Positions 26,401 through 34,751 of a DNA stretch of 64,000 nt are shown here, piece by piece. The stretch is from Comamonadaceae bacterium (GTDB lineage: Bacteria; Pseudomonadota; Gammaproteobacteria; Burkholderiales; Burkholderiaceae_C). A model generated the notes under the pieces. It searched no databases and was not told where the DNA came from. It saw nothing but the letters and a program-made list of their open reading frames with translations. The first letter of the stretch is position 1. Each line of letters opens with the position of its first letter. The translations under genes were made by a program, and so were the position numbers. The stretch covers positions 1 to 64,000 of the forward strand of contig CANCCF010000002.1 in assembly GCA_947374485.1 (NCBI GenBank), in the 5' to 3' direction.

Positions 26401-29045
26401 GAGAAAAGAAAGCGTTCATTGAATATTCGGATCAAGCCGCAGAGGTGGCTCATCGACCAGTAGCGCGGCATCTCATTCCCAGCCGTAGTGCGGCCCTTGT
26501 CGAGAAAGTGTTGAAGGCAGGCAAGAAGTTGCCAACCTTAAGTGCCAATGCAAAAGAGCTTTCGCTCATCATGCAAGCCCCAGGCATGAGCGGTTCCCAA
26601 ATTGGCAACGCATTGCAGCTGGTTGATTACGTTGCTCAACTGGTGGATTGGGCAAACTCAATTGAGCTGACTGGATTGTTGGCCGGAGTACTTGCGGGCA
26701 GGGTAGCAACCTTTTCGCTGGACCGCCAGGATTGGCTGCGCGCATGGACTGGTCTGAGTTGGATCAATCCCCAATCGACCGTAATAACGCAGGGTTCAGA
26801 GCCGCACACAACTGATGTGCCATTACCTGACTCCGTCGATTTACGAGGTTCGGCCCAACTCCAGGCAAGCTTGCCACCGACCGAATTCGATGTGACGCTG
26901 GACCGGCAGAGGGAACTTGCGCGGCAATTGTTCAAAGAGATCCGAGCTGCCTTAAACGCATACCGAGAAAGCGCAAAGGCTCCGCAAGCCGCCCCCGCTA
27001 ATGACACAGGTGAATCCAAGCAAAGAGAAAAGTCCAAGGACCACACCCGTGCAGAGAATGATGACAGGGATAAGGCGCGCAGAACAACTCTGAAGCGGAT
27101 CAAAGAAAGCAACCCTCAGCTCGGTACTTCAGTTCTCGCGCTTGCGCGCTGGGTGCACCACTTGCTTAGTCGGCCATTTGGCAAACGCCTATTGGATGTG
27201 ACCAGCGTCATGACATACATGGACGCCCTCACCAACGGCTTTCTCTCATTTGCCGTAGGAGTGGACATTGCAGATTTAGATGCAGATGAACTGACTGATT
27301 TCTATATTCAAGTGATTGACCCTGCCGCTCGCCAGACCCAACAATCAGATGACGCGGACGATAAGGTTTCCATAGTGAAGGGGCGGAAGGATCAAATCTA
27401 CGTTTTGCAGCGGCTTAAAGAATTTCATCAGTTCGCTGCTCCAATTTATGGACTCGATATCCCAGACTGGGCAGAGATTGGAGAAGGCCTTAGCGGGGCA
27501 ACGGCCTCACCTGGCTTCATTACTACTGCTGAGTATTTGTATACCTTGTCGTACCTGTGCTCTGATCCTCTCACCTCGTCCATCAGTCAGGTTAGAGACG
27601 CATTCGTTTTGCTGCTTGCATTCAGATTTGGCCTGCGAGGAAGCGAGGCAATTAGTCTCATGCGTCAAGAGTGGATTAATTTTGACGGTGCCATTGTGGT
27701 GGTTGTCAGCAGGCGACTTCACAAGCTCAAGACCAGGGCTGCGCAGCGGCAAATACCACTGCTAGAAACGCTCGATGCGTTTGAGCTCTCGGTAATAAAA
27801 AGATACCTTGAATACTGGGAAGCAGAGTCAAAGGGTGACCAGAAAATTCCGTTGTTCTTCGTTGACCGAACCTCACAGCGAGTGAGTGAAATCAGACCAG
27901 TCAGAGAGCGACTAATTAGCGCGCTTCGAATCGCCACTGAAAATTCCCACACCAATCTGCATCACGCGCGGCATTCATTTGCCAATCGCGCCGGCATCTA
28001 CATCCTCTTGGCTGGAAATGAGCCCTCCCTTTGGAGCCGTGGTGTTCCCACTAGCAATGTAATAGGGGAAGACGTCAAGAAAAAAATGCTTTGCAATACA
28101 GTTTTAACGAGGCGCTCAATTTGGGCTGTTTCCAGATTATTGGGCCATGCTGGACCAATAACGACTGCGGGGAGTTACCTGCACATTCTTCACGATTTGT
28201 CCAACTCGACAGTTGAGCATTTGCAGCCGGCGCTATTTGCGCAAATCCCAGTTGGAAAAATAGATGGAACGGTTGATTTGGATACTTGGAGTCCGAGCAC
28301 CAGTTATCTGCAAGTCAGAGTGGTCGAGCCTCAGGCCAGGCCCATTAAACTGACACCGTTCTTGGCACTTCGATACTTTGAGCTACGTGCAAACGGCATG
28401 CTCAAAGAGCCCGCTGTTTCTCATTTAAATATTTCTCCATTTTGGGGCAACTTACTAGAAGATGGACTATCACGTCTGGGTGAGAGATTGATTGAAGATG
28501 CGCCAAAGTCAAATCCCGAATTGCTGAATAAATTTTACCCAATGGCTCTACTTGGGAAAATTGAAGCACACCGTTGGCAGGAATTGCTTAAGTTTGCAGC
28601 TGGGTTGGAAGGAATCTATGATAATTTCAAGCTGTCTGATACTCCCCTAGCTGGAAAGACACGGCAATTGTTGATTTGGGAGCCGGAACACCTAGTGCTT
28701 GTTAGCAGTTTCTTGAAAAAATGCAATTGGGGAGAAGGAGATGTTGCATTTTACAGATCATCGAAACTAGATACAGCACTGGAAACAGCGGCAGCAGAAA
28801 GCGGCATTAGCTTTCAGAGCAAGGTCGATGAAAATAAAAGGAAATTAATCCAGATTGACCGACTCTGGATTGATATTGGCAATGGGAAAATGGCAAATAT
28901 TCCTCACGTCATTGCTATGGTACGCGGGGCGTCCAATAAAAATGTAGCAACAAATTTTGAATTGTTTGCACTGTGGCTGGCGGTTACTTTGTCGCCAGCC
29001 AGAGTGCAAACAATCATTCTATCAAAGCCTAGATTTGACGATTAA
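23466..29045 (+). CDS. Giant protein with two tyrosine-recombinase domains
   Basis: A 1859-residue protein with two full tyrosine-recombinase active sites. The first has Arg599 (ATGARPVKS), a Lys in GKSGRIVPLP, Arg723-His724 (LFRHRLAIKL), His746 (LGH) and Tyr754. The second has Arg1391 (FGLRGSEA), Lys1420/1422 (LHKLK), His1499 and Arg1502 (HHARHSFA), His1561 (LGH) and Tyr1571. About 590 residues precede the first site; a Lys/Glu-rich linker lies near 1160-1210; a 290-residue tail follows. Ordinary integrases are 300-450 residues with one site. There is no clear ribosome-binding site. Base composition is AT-richer than the core genes. The recombinase fold is sure; DNA target and function are not. 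Confidence 0.85.
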   Translation: MQPAPPSTDYQSNFAQKNEPVPHISDFLRWADSHRVLNIGQLLTTIVVDPTNRSHPALLGGTLQFLSNQETLHLLTSWSVGRSRITKLAEFSTVAASDFPNLPRPTSSPQIHSQFPGCVPFNFLAAMLCVRRPPGLTLQEIYKLSCLRTWVLVKAVDMYLLHKPNFDQSIKVVSDFVRMAFDDKGDPGKRAWALSLAEPTDEISQYEILLAAGIDKADNEIAGAEACKRAIRSLIQGNHKPLLLPAFDYSRSLSSEFFNELAAPTVVHPDADTRFGDTGGSDTGNSRFPVNESATPAEVARESRAISFQSAEDHQFLPYSWGRPNPHEMQALKLALLQELTNGETTDRLLAAIAVVALICHRSMDTVSTLRFGKVSTDSWQVDPETLVLHKLATRRQNGWKPDATSREWVHDLVDRWDLRLLDPLASVLRCTHRESSNPKYLTDLWHQISEETLENSFNQWCKKQEKLTRLTSGMLVKASEQHAFDESNDHIFSDMLTRPSNSGITGGGSYASFNLAKVATTLTTIAPEIAIAEPTDAFNANAMGSALRPIEDLLIKAVVDAKNRIKQHQHAKEPAWVVQHNQLVGYMVTMLLAATGARPVKSVFEDASHFDLERGRLYMEDKVSPLAVTGKSGRIVPLPPGAVTLLRTVYFPHLSQLAQHIRGSLPELATEIEHQLSGAGSKKLPLFFFIRNFPDFAWMQVSETTLSTTSVFNWPLPWNLFRHRLAIKLRELGVEAEVIDAQLGHIESGSETYGDFSMRCWASDDPSWRNALATAFNTLDWTLSPQPFVAVGHVRIPASYAPFASEALFGATARDARRQRHKKEVRASTLAEIKEFVGKRPLDSIAPEEWEQLGTRMLLKEGNVPQPNAVIRFETYEKYLHDEWRSSGQRPRLRSWFRLKPKAHTAFSPFAINAAQKITPLRLALDSTYHKYYLSEMSKGACGVIAALDLALNAHVCNKSLLHCLSLGDKEHISLIYREKKAFIEYSDQAAEVAHRPVARHLIPSRSAALVEKVLKAGKKLPTLSANAKELSLIMQAPGMSGSQIGNALQLVDYVAQLVDWANSIELTGLLAGVLAGRVATFSLDRQDWLRAWTGLSWINPQSTVITQGSEPHTTDVPLPDSVDLRGSAQLQASLPPTEFDVTLDRQRELARQLFKEIRAALNAYRESAKAPQAAPANDTGESKQREKSKDHTRAENDDRDKARRTTLKRIKESNPQLGTSVLALARWVHHLLSRPFGKRLLDVTSVMTYMDALTNGFLSFAVGVDIADLDADELTDFYIQVIDPAARQTQQSDDADDKVSIVKGRKDQIYVLQRLKEFHQFAAPIYGLDIPDWAEIGEGLSGATASPGFITTAEYLYTLSYLCSDPLTSSISQVRDAFVLLLAFRFGLRGSEAISLMRQEWINFDGAIVVVVSRRLHKLKTRAAQRQIPLLETLDAFELSVIKRYLEYWEAESKGDQKIPLFFVDRTSQRVSEIRPVRERLISALRIATENSHTNLHHARHSFANRAGIYILLAGNEPSLWSRGVPTSNVIGEDVKKKMLCNTVLTRRSIWAVSRLLGHAGPITTAGSYLHILHDLSNSTVEHLQPALFAQIPVGKIDGTVDLDTWSPSTSYLQVRVVEPQARPIKLTPFLALRYFELRANGMLKEPAVSHLNISPFWGNLLEDGLSRLGERLIEDAPKSNPELLNKFYPMALLGKIEAHRWQELLKFAAGLEGIYDNFKLSDTPLAGKTRQLLIWEPEHLVLVSSFLKKCNWGEGDVAFYRSSKLDTALETAAAESGISFQSKVDENKRKLIQIDRLWIDIGNGKMANIPHVIAMVRGASNKNVATNFELFALWLAVTLSPARVQTIILSKPRFDD

Positions 29046-29885
29046 ATCCTCCAAAACAAGACGAGTTTTTTTGCCCATCTGCATTTCGTTGCATTTAGCC
29101 TGAATATCTGCCTCTTTATTATCTTTCAAATCACGCAGAATTTTATCGAATTCAACATCATCGTAGTAAATTTCGTGGATTCGGGCTTTTTTACCATTTT
29201 CCTGAATATAAAAAAAACGCTTGCGCAAGCGACGGCCATCATATTTACCTTCAATGGTTTTTTTATTATCTTCTGGGTTTGCATTTGGCGCGACGTTTTT
29301 CCACGTGCCATCGATTTTGGCAAGCTGCTCATCACCCATCAATACAGAAATTGAGGTACGCAATGACTTTCCGCCATGTGCCTCCAAAAAATCACTTACC
29401 TGTTTTTCGACATCTTTATCGACGACTTGCTCAGACTCTATGGCTTGTTGCGTTTCCAGCTGCTCCTGTGTTGTTGCAACTGCCGTTTTTGCCACAAATT
29501 GCTTCACGGCGGTTTTTGTTTTGATTTCGTCGCACTCATTGTTAGCTGGAATCTTCAATACCAACAGGGCGGCAATTACATTTTTTGATTTTTGCACCAG
29601 ACGCGGCACATATTTTATTCCAGCCTGCTGAAAATCGTTGATTTTTGCCGCCAGCGCACCAATCTCTACCGCGTATTTTTCTGGCTGCCCCCACTTGACG
29701 GCATCCAGTTCTGCGTCAATGTATTTCAGCCCAGTGTCGTCTTCTTTAATTTCTCCTTTAATTTCATATCCCAACTCAAGCACCATAAGCTCTTTCATTT
29801 TTTGATTGTCACTTTCAACCAGTTCCTTGACACTCTTCTTTTTTCCAGAAACAGTGTTCTTGGTTTCATGTTGTTTATTACGCAT
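29022..29885 (-). CDS. Unknown Lys/Glu-rich protein convergent with the recombinase
   Basis: A 287-residue highly charged protein without recognised domains. The first 30 residues are very basic and likely disordered, the middle (about 120-160) may be coiled coil, and the C-terminal half carries YDGRRLRKRFFYIQENGKKA, possibly nucleic-acid-binding. The gene is markedly AT-rich, even beside its neighbours, and overlaps the recombinase 3' end by 24 bp in convergent orientation. It heads away from the palindrome-rich tract, which would hold its promoter. Such a gene stuck to a recombinase may be an accessory factor; this is inference. Confidence 0.6.
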   Translation of the reverse strand: MRNKQHETKNTVSGKKKSVKELVESDNQKMKELMVLELGYEIKGEIKEDDTGLKYIDAELDAVKWGQPEKYAVEIGALAAKINDFQQAGIKYVPRLVQKSKNVIAALLVLKIPANNECDEIKTKTAVKQFVAKTAVATTQEQLETQQAIESEQVVDKDVEKQVSDFLEAHGGKSLRTSISVLMGDEQLAKIDGTWKNVAPNANPEDNKKTIEGKYDGRRLRKRFFYIQENGKKARIHEIYYDDVEFDKILRDLKDNKEADIQAKCNEMQMGKKTRLVLEDLIVKSRL

Positions 29886-30007
29886 AATATTTCCTTGGAT
29901 AACTGTATTAACGGCAGCTGTCCAGTACTCTGCTCAGAACTGATATTCGTTGCGCATTGCCATCTTTGACGCGCAGGAAGTTGCCTATCCCAAACGAATT
30001 GGGAATA

Positions 30008-30023
30008 TTTAAAAGCTTTTAAA
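30008..30023. repeat. Perfect 16-bp palindrome
   Basis: TTTAAAAGCTTTTAAA is fully self-complementary. It is one base away from the next inverted repeat (30025-30049). Confidence 0.7.
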
Positions 30024-30024
30024 C

Positions 30025-30049
30025 TGCAAATTCGGCAACAGAATTTGCA
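30025..30049. repeat. Inverted repeat, 9-bp arms
   Basis: TGCAAATTC and GAATTTGCA are perfect complements separated by 7 bases. Confidence 0.7.
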
Positions 30050-30192
30050 AAGGGGGAATTTTTGCTGCAGCTTTAAATAGAGCAGTATTAAAGGTGCAAA
30101 GCGCTGCCGATAAAAAGTAACGGCGGCGCGAATTTGGATGGACGTGCAGGAGCCTTGTTGATTCAAATCCATAAATCAATAAGTGCATCCAA

Positions 30193-30218
30193 GGCTACAT
30201 TCAAAAATTAATGTAGCC
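30193..30218. repeat. Inverted repeat, 9-bp arms
   Basis: GGCTACATT and AATGTAGCC are perfect complements separated by 8 AT-rich bases. Another near-perfect one, CTGGCATCA/TGATACCAG, follows at 30224-30243. Confidence 0.7.
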
Positions 30219-30356
30219 CTAGCCTGGCATCAGTTGATACCAGTCATGCAGCCTTTTGAATTTGACTCAAAAAAATTGAATCAAATATGGGTGGAAATAT
30301 CCATAGTTGGGCAGGCAGCCCGCTCGGCGCGCCCCGCCCAGTCGTTGCGCCGTGGA

Positions 30357-30381
30357 ACGTTCATGCAAATCGCATGAACGT
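30357..30381. repeat. Inverted repeat, 10-bp arms
   Basis: ACGTTCATGC and GCATGAACGT are perfect complements around a 5-base spacer. The geometry (about 10-bp arms, short spacer) resembles a tyrosine-recombinase core site. The palindrome TTTATGCATAAA follows 1 base later. Confidence 0.75.
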
Positions 30382-30470
30382 ATTTATGCATAAAGCAATG
30401 CTCTATATGGGAGAGCCTCTCTACTTATCGCAGTAAAGTAATGCTACTGTATCCCATAATCTCTTGTGGC

Positions 30471-30491
30471 ACAAGTAGTTTGACTACTTGT
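30471..30491. repeat. Inverted repeat, 9-bp arms
   Basis: ACAAGTAGT and ACTACTTGT are perfect complements around TTG. Related but shorter elements with AGTA/TACT cores lie at 30437-30448 and 30568-30585. Confidence 0.75.
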
Positions 30492-31218
30492 AGATTGAGA
30501 AGGCGCTCAACTGATGTGGCCCTTCATTTACGAATGTGTACTACATCCACGCTCAACTTAAGTCACAAGTAATGTTGCTGTTACTATTTTGGCGGCTGCG
30601 CTGAGACTTCGAAAAGAAACCCAGCGGTTTAGGCTGAGCTGGAGATCCCCACTGTCGACGATTGCCATATCAGAGAGATAAAGAGAAGGTAGGCAGTATC
30701 ATGCCCGTGTAGCATGGTGCTATTTGCATCCATTCACTAGGGTGAGTTGTCGCAGTTCGTACGAAATTTTTAAAGCGAGGAAGTCATACCCAATTGGCAT
30801 AAATTGAATTCAAGTTTGGCTGCGTTAGGACCACCTATTGCGGCTTATGCCGACAAAACAACCTACACAAGAGGTGCGAAAATCGGGATTCCACAACCAA
30901 ATGGGGGCAGGCCAAATTCGCCATTCTGCGATGCACTGCTGATCAAAGGGATTCCTAGGGCATAGCGTGATCTGGCATAAATGCCAATAGATCTGCTTGG
31001 CGACAAGATCGGCTTCGTTGATCCAGCCGTAACTCTCCCTACCTCTATTAGATAGCGATCACTGGTAGGTTGATACGCTGGATAGCCAAGAAAAGCACTT
31101 TTGTTCTGCGATAGGAGTGGTTATCCCGGTCAACGCCGCAGAATTAATTTTTGCAGCAGTGCTCCAATCAATTCACTAGTTCGCGACGTCCGCATAGCTA
31201 GCTTTTATTGGAGAAATG

Positions 31219-31692
31219 ATGAAAAAATCTGTTCGCAAAACCGCGCATGCAACCAACGCTATCACTGTCGATCCTGTGCCGAACGGCCCATGGGGAGACA
31301 TCGTGGCATATGATGATTCACACAGTGATCGCAAAATCGCACCTAAGCAAGCATGGGAAAAGGGGTTCCAACTTGTAGCTTCTTTTTTGCTTATGGGCCT
31401 GATCGGGAAACAGCCCGCAAGCAGTTTGATCCTTAAAAATGCACACCAAGTTGCTTGGGGGTTGCCACTGAACGTGCTTGACCACGCCACATCGCTGGCA
31501 GAAGCATTGGGCGCGTTGTATCACGCGGGCGGCTTTGCTATCGCTAAGCCAGAAAATCAAATGGTGGTGTCAAAGTCCAAGCAAGAATCGCTAGCCTTTC
31601 TCAATTCCTCGAAGACCGCCAGACCCGCCACTCGCGAAGAGATTGAAAACTTCTTGTTCGAAAAGGTGTTCTCTGCGAAATTGCCCGCATAG
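31219..31692 (+). CDS. Unknown 157-residue protein
   Basis: No family was recognised. The ATG at 31219 is preferred over 31216 because GGAG ends 5 bases before it and only 2 before the other. The first 20 residues are basic. A hydrophobic stretch near residues 50-65 (FQLVASFLLMGLIG) could be one helix. The C-terminal end carries RPATREEIENFLFEKVFSAK. It stands alone, followed by a strong terminator, and is not part of the Zorya operon 540 bp further on. Confidence 0.55.
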   Translation: MKKSVRKTAHATNAITVDPVPNGPWGDIVAYDDSHSDRKIAPKQAWEKGFQLVASFLLMGLIGKQPASSLILKNAHQVAWGLPLNVLDHATSLAEALGALYHAGGFAIAKPENQMVVSKSKQESLAFLNSSKTARPATREEIENFLFEKVFSAKLPA

Positions 31693-31735
31693 ACTACGGC
31701 AATACTTGTCGCGTAGTTACCAAGCATACTCAATG

Positions 31736-31762
31736 CAAAGAGGGCGCCACGCCCTCTTTTTT
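31736..31762. terminator. Rho-independent terminator
   Basis: AGAGGGCG and CGCCCTCT, separated by CCA, form an 8-bp perfect stem followed by a run of T. It ends transcription of the gene stopping at 31692. It lies between that gene and a convergent small frame, so it may serve both. Confidence 0.8.
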
Positions 31763-31775
31763 GAACCACTGGCGC

Positions 31776-31928
31776 TTACTTGCCGCAAGCCTTCACATGA
31801 TCGGCATGGAAACCCATGGCCTTTGCATCGGCCTCGCTCACGTGCTCACCGCCTCTATTCTGCGTGGCGAAATTGAGCCTACCGCGCGCAAGTCGCTTGG
31901 AAAGTTCTTGCCCTGGGAGTGCACACAT
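31776..31928 (-). CDS. Possible 50-residue small protein
   Basis: A minus-strand frame of 50 codons from ATG at 31928 to TAA at 31776 encodes a Cys-, His- and Arg-containing peptide ending GFHADHVKACGK. It converges on the terminator at 31736. No good ribosome-binding site is seen, and a longer frame in another register covers the same DNA upstream, so this may be the remnant of a longer frameshifted gene. No family was recognised. Confidence 0.3.
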   Translation of the reverse strand: MCALPGQELSKRLARGRLNFATQNRGGEHVSEADAKAMGFHADHVKACGK

Positions 31929-32228
31929 TGAATGGCGCAATTGCCGCAGCCTCTCATTTCATTGAATGCGACCTGGTGAAACACTTGGTGGGCAATAGGA
32001 CAGTTTTGAACTGTCGCCCTATGAAAAGTTAGTGCGTCAAGCCCACGTGTGGCCAAAAGCTCAAAATTCGGAGATTTGCGCCAATCCATTTCAATCATTA
32101 CTGAACTACAACCAAGCCGCTTTGCTACGGGCTACATCTTGGCTCCCCAGTGCATAAATTGGCTCAATCTAGCAGGTTTCAGCGCTATGCTTTGAGACAA
32201 AATCAAGAAACCAAAAATCAGGGAACTT
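31929..32228. other. Region upstream of the Zorya operon
   Basis: No supported gene. A minus-strand frame covering 31838-32098 reads poorly. The Zorya promoter should be in the last 120 bp, which are AT-richer; no clear -35/-10 pair was identified. Confidence 0.3.
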
Positions 32229-33971
32229 ATGGGAAAAATAGAGCAAATCATAAAATTCGTCGCAAATGATCCCATCGTCATCGAATTTGCCCTTGGCATC
32301 TTGATCGGTGCAATCTGGGTCTATTTGGCAAAATTCCGTTCGCCACTGGTCAAGTTGAAAGCCGGTTTGTCGTCCCTGGCAACTAGCCTAAAGGGAGCTG
32401 AGCCCAACTGGACAGCTTTGAAAAGCGCCGGAAGGGACTGCAGTTCGAGACACGAAATTCTCCGCGGTCCATGGAACGAAACTGAAATGCGGGTCATGCA
32501 ACTTCCGCATGGAAATTCCCATGTTCCTGTGATGTTTGGCCCTATACACGATGTATGGGAACCCAACAAGATGCTTCGGCCGTCAATGAATGTGGCACTT
32601 TTCGAAGCTATGCCCAACCTGCTTGTCGGAATCGGGCTGCTGCTGACCTTCTTCTTTTTATCTTTGGCCTTGAGCCAAGCCACGGTGGCGCTGACAAGCA
32701 ACGCACAGGACTCCGCGGAAATCACCAAAGCCACCGGGAATTTGCTTAGTACGGCCGGCGCCAAATTCACCACTTCTCTTTTTGGACTGCTCGCCTCCAT
32801 CGTTTGGACCGTATTTTCCAAAAAGGTCATGGCGAACCTAGCTAGGTCGTGCGATGGAATCTCAGAATTTATTCAAAGAGCTGTGAACGTGTCTGGCGCT
32901 GAAATGGCCACCTATGGACAGCTCCAAAGCCTTAGCAAGCTCGAAAACGACGGAAAAATTCAGCTTGAAACCCTGACCGAGCTGCTTGAAGAATCCCGCG
33001 AGCGAACTGGATCGTTGAAGCGCTTTGAGACTGATCTGGCCATAACCATTGGCAATGCAGTAACGCGTGCGTTCGCCCCCCAAATGGAAGACATGACCTC
33101 GAAGCTTGTCTCGGCCATCGACAACCTGAGCAAAAATCTGGGCTCGATGAATCAGGACGCTTTACAAACCATGATGAAGGACTTTGCGTCAATGATCAAA
33201 GAGTCCACTTCCGAGGAGATGAATGCCTTCAAAGAATCGCTGGGCAAGCTTTCACAGCGATTGGACGCGGCAACCATCACGTTGGCCGAAGGCGCCGAGA
33301 AGACCAGCGATGGCCTGGGCCGCACCTCAAAGGAGTTGTCGGACAGCGTCGGAAAAGGCGCTCAATCATTGACCGATGCGGCTGCTCTGCTCGACGCAGC
33401 AATGGTCAACGCCAAGGACTCTATTGCGGACCTTGGCCGGACCATCTCGAACGCTGCCGACCTTGGAAAAGCGGGCGCGAAACAGTTCGAACATGGCTTG
33501 ATTCAAACCGACGGCGTGCTTCAGAAAATGCAATTGGCCAAGGAAAGTTGGAGCGAAGCAATCGCTGTCCTAGGAAAGACTGCGGGCACGCTTTCCAACG
33601 CGGTCGACAGTCTCGAAGAACTCACCGCGGAGCAACGGGGTGTCGTCAATGCCGTGCGAAGCGCTACGCCCAATGCGCTCGAGACCGTCAAACAAGTTTC
33701 GCAACTTCTCGAGCAGACTGCGTTAAGCGCCGAAAGGGCCATGCACGAAGCCCGAGATGCGATGGAGCGCACAGGCAAAACGCTTGGCGGAACCGTTTCG
33801 GCGATCACAGATGGGGTCGAAGGGTATTCGAAGCAGCTTGCCAACCTTCATCAAAATCTTGATTCCCAAGTATCCAAGGCCGTAACTTCCATCGGCGGCG
33901 CCATCGTCAGCTTGGAAGAAGCTGTCGAAGAGCTCGGCGAGATACTCGAAGCCAAAGTACCCAAGCACTGA
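32229..33971 (+). CDS. zorA: Zorya anti-phage system, ZorA stator protein
   Basis: A 580-residue MotA/ExbB-like protein. Membrane helices lie near residues 16-34 (FALGILIGAIWVYLA), 130-155 (LLVGIGLLLTFFFLSLA) and 170-200 (TSLFGLLASIVWTVF). The rest, about 350 residues, is a heptad-like Ala/Ser/Glu-rich tail. In known Zorya systems the ZorA pentamer with a ZorB dimer forms an ion-driven envelope motor whose long cytoplasmic tail signals phage attack. GGGA stands before the ATG. First gene of a compact four-gene operon; zorB follows after 2 bp. Confidence 0.92.
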   Translation: MGKIEQIIKFVANDPIVIEFALGILIGAIWVYLAKFRSPLVKLKAGLSSLATSLKGAEPNWTALKSAGRDCSSRHEILRGPWNETEMRVMQLPHGNSHVPVMFGPIHDVWEPNKMLRPSMNVALFEAMPNLLVGIGLLLTFFFLSLALSQATVALTSNAQDSAEITKATGNLLSTAGAKFTTSLFGLLASIVWTVFSKKVMANLARSCDGISEFIQRAVNVSGAEMATYGQLQSLSKLENDGKIQLETLTELLEESRERTGSLKRFETDLAITIGNAVTRAFAPQMEDMTSKLVSAIDNLSKNLGSMNQDALQTMMKDFASMIKESTSEEMNAFKESLGKLSQRLDAATITLAEGAEKTSDGLGRTSKELSDSVGKGAQSLTDAAALLDAAMVNAKDSIADLGRTISNAADLGKAGAKQFEHGLIQTDGVLQKMQLAKESWSEAIAVLGKTAGTLSNAVDSLEELTAEQRGVVNAVRSATPNALETVKQVSQLLEQTALSAERAMHEARDAMERTGKTLGGTVSAITDGVEGYSKQLANLHQNLDSQVSKAVTSIGGAIVSLEEAVEELGEILEAKVPKH

Positions 33972-33973
33972 AC

Positions 33974-34750
33974 ATGGCGATCCTCCACCGCCGGCGCTTG
34001 GCCGGAAACAACAGCGAACAACCGGTCGTCGATGGCGGATACATGGCCTCGGCAAGCGACTTGATGATTGGTCTGCTTTTCGTCTTCATCATCCTGGTGG
34101 TCGTTCTTGCGCTCGAGCAGCAACGCCAAGCTGCCGAAATCAAAGAAAGCAAGCTGAAAAATGGCAAGTTTGTCCCACCCATCGTGGGCGTCACCGAAAG
34201 CATCGGAAAGCGAATCAAGTCCCAAGTTCCCACCATTGAAGTTCATCCTGCCACGGGCGTGCTAACGCTTCCCGAAGACATGCTTTTTTCGACCGGCAAA
34301 TCAGAACTCAATCCCCAGGGCGTGGAGGCTCTTAAAAAAATCGCTGACCAGCTCGCCGTCGTTCTGCCTTGCTATGTGTCGTCTCCAAAAAAGGAATGCG
34401 CGGACAACCCCGGCAAGCATGAGATCGACACCATCTTTGTCGAGGGACATACCGACAGCCAACCCCTTGCGCGCCCCAACTACGACAACTTCAATCTTTC
34501 GTTCGACAGGGCGCGAGCCGTGTATTCCTTGCTGCTGGATGGCAACCAAGCCGAGGCGTTGCTGTCATTTCACAATGCCAATAGCCAGCCACTGTTTTCC
34601 ATGAGCGGCTATGCCGACAAGAGATGGGCTCCCGGAGCCTCCAGCGGATTTGACGCGAAGAATCGTCGCGTAGACCTGCGCATTGTGCTCACATACAAGA
34701 AGCCGCCGGACGAGGACCTCTCCAGCGTTGCCTTGCCCGCCAAGCCTTGA
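33974..34750 (+). CDS. zorB: Zorya anti-phage system, ZorB stator protein
   Basis: A 258-residue MotB-like protein. One membrane helix (about residues 28-47) is entered by SASDLMIGLLFVF, with Asp29 as the likely ion-carrying residue. The periplasmic OmpA-type peptidoglycan-binding domain shows VEGHTDSQPL, the FDRARAVYSLLL helix and the closing NRRVDLRIVL. The start is 2 bp after the zorA stop, so translation is probably coupled. It pairs with ZorA to anchor the motor to the cell wall. Confidence 0.93.
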   Translation: MAILHRRRLAGNNSEQPVVDGGYMASASDLMIGLLFVFIILVVVLALEQQRQAAEIKESKLKNGKFVPPIVGVTESIGKRIKSQVPTIEVHPATGVLTLPEDMLFSTGKSELNPQGVEALKKIADQLAVVLPCYVSSPKKECADNPGKHEIDTIFVEGHTDSQPLARPNYDNFNLSFDRARAVYSLLLDGNQAEALLSFHNANSQPLFSMSGYADKRWAPGASSGFDAKNRRVDLRIVLTYKKPPDEDLSSVALPAKP

Positions 34751-34751
34751 A

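Larger units (their letters stand above)
29886..31218. other. 1.3-kb non-coding tract, left half dense in inverted repeats
   Basis: No frame here looks like protein. Between about 29.98 and 30.59 kb I count at least a dozen short inverted repeats, many perfect over 8-10 bp; the strongest are listed separately. Others are TCCCAA/TTGGGA (29988-30004), TTGATT/AATCAA (30158-30179) nested inside AGCCTTG/CAAGGCT (30151-30196), ATTTGA/TCAAAT (30260-30286), TTTATGCATAAA (30383-30394), GCTCT/AGAGC (30400-30416), TTGAG/CTCAA (30495-30510) and AGTAA/TTACT (30568-30585). The right half (30.6-31.2 kb) has few beyond TGGCAT/ATGCCA near 30973. It could hold recombination sites, an origin or a structured RNA. 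Confidence 0.6.

Noticed and set aside
30183..30377. A 64-codon frame within the palindrome-rich tract
   Set aside because: It runs through several perfect inverted repeats, has no ribosome-binding site and unusual composition.
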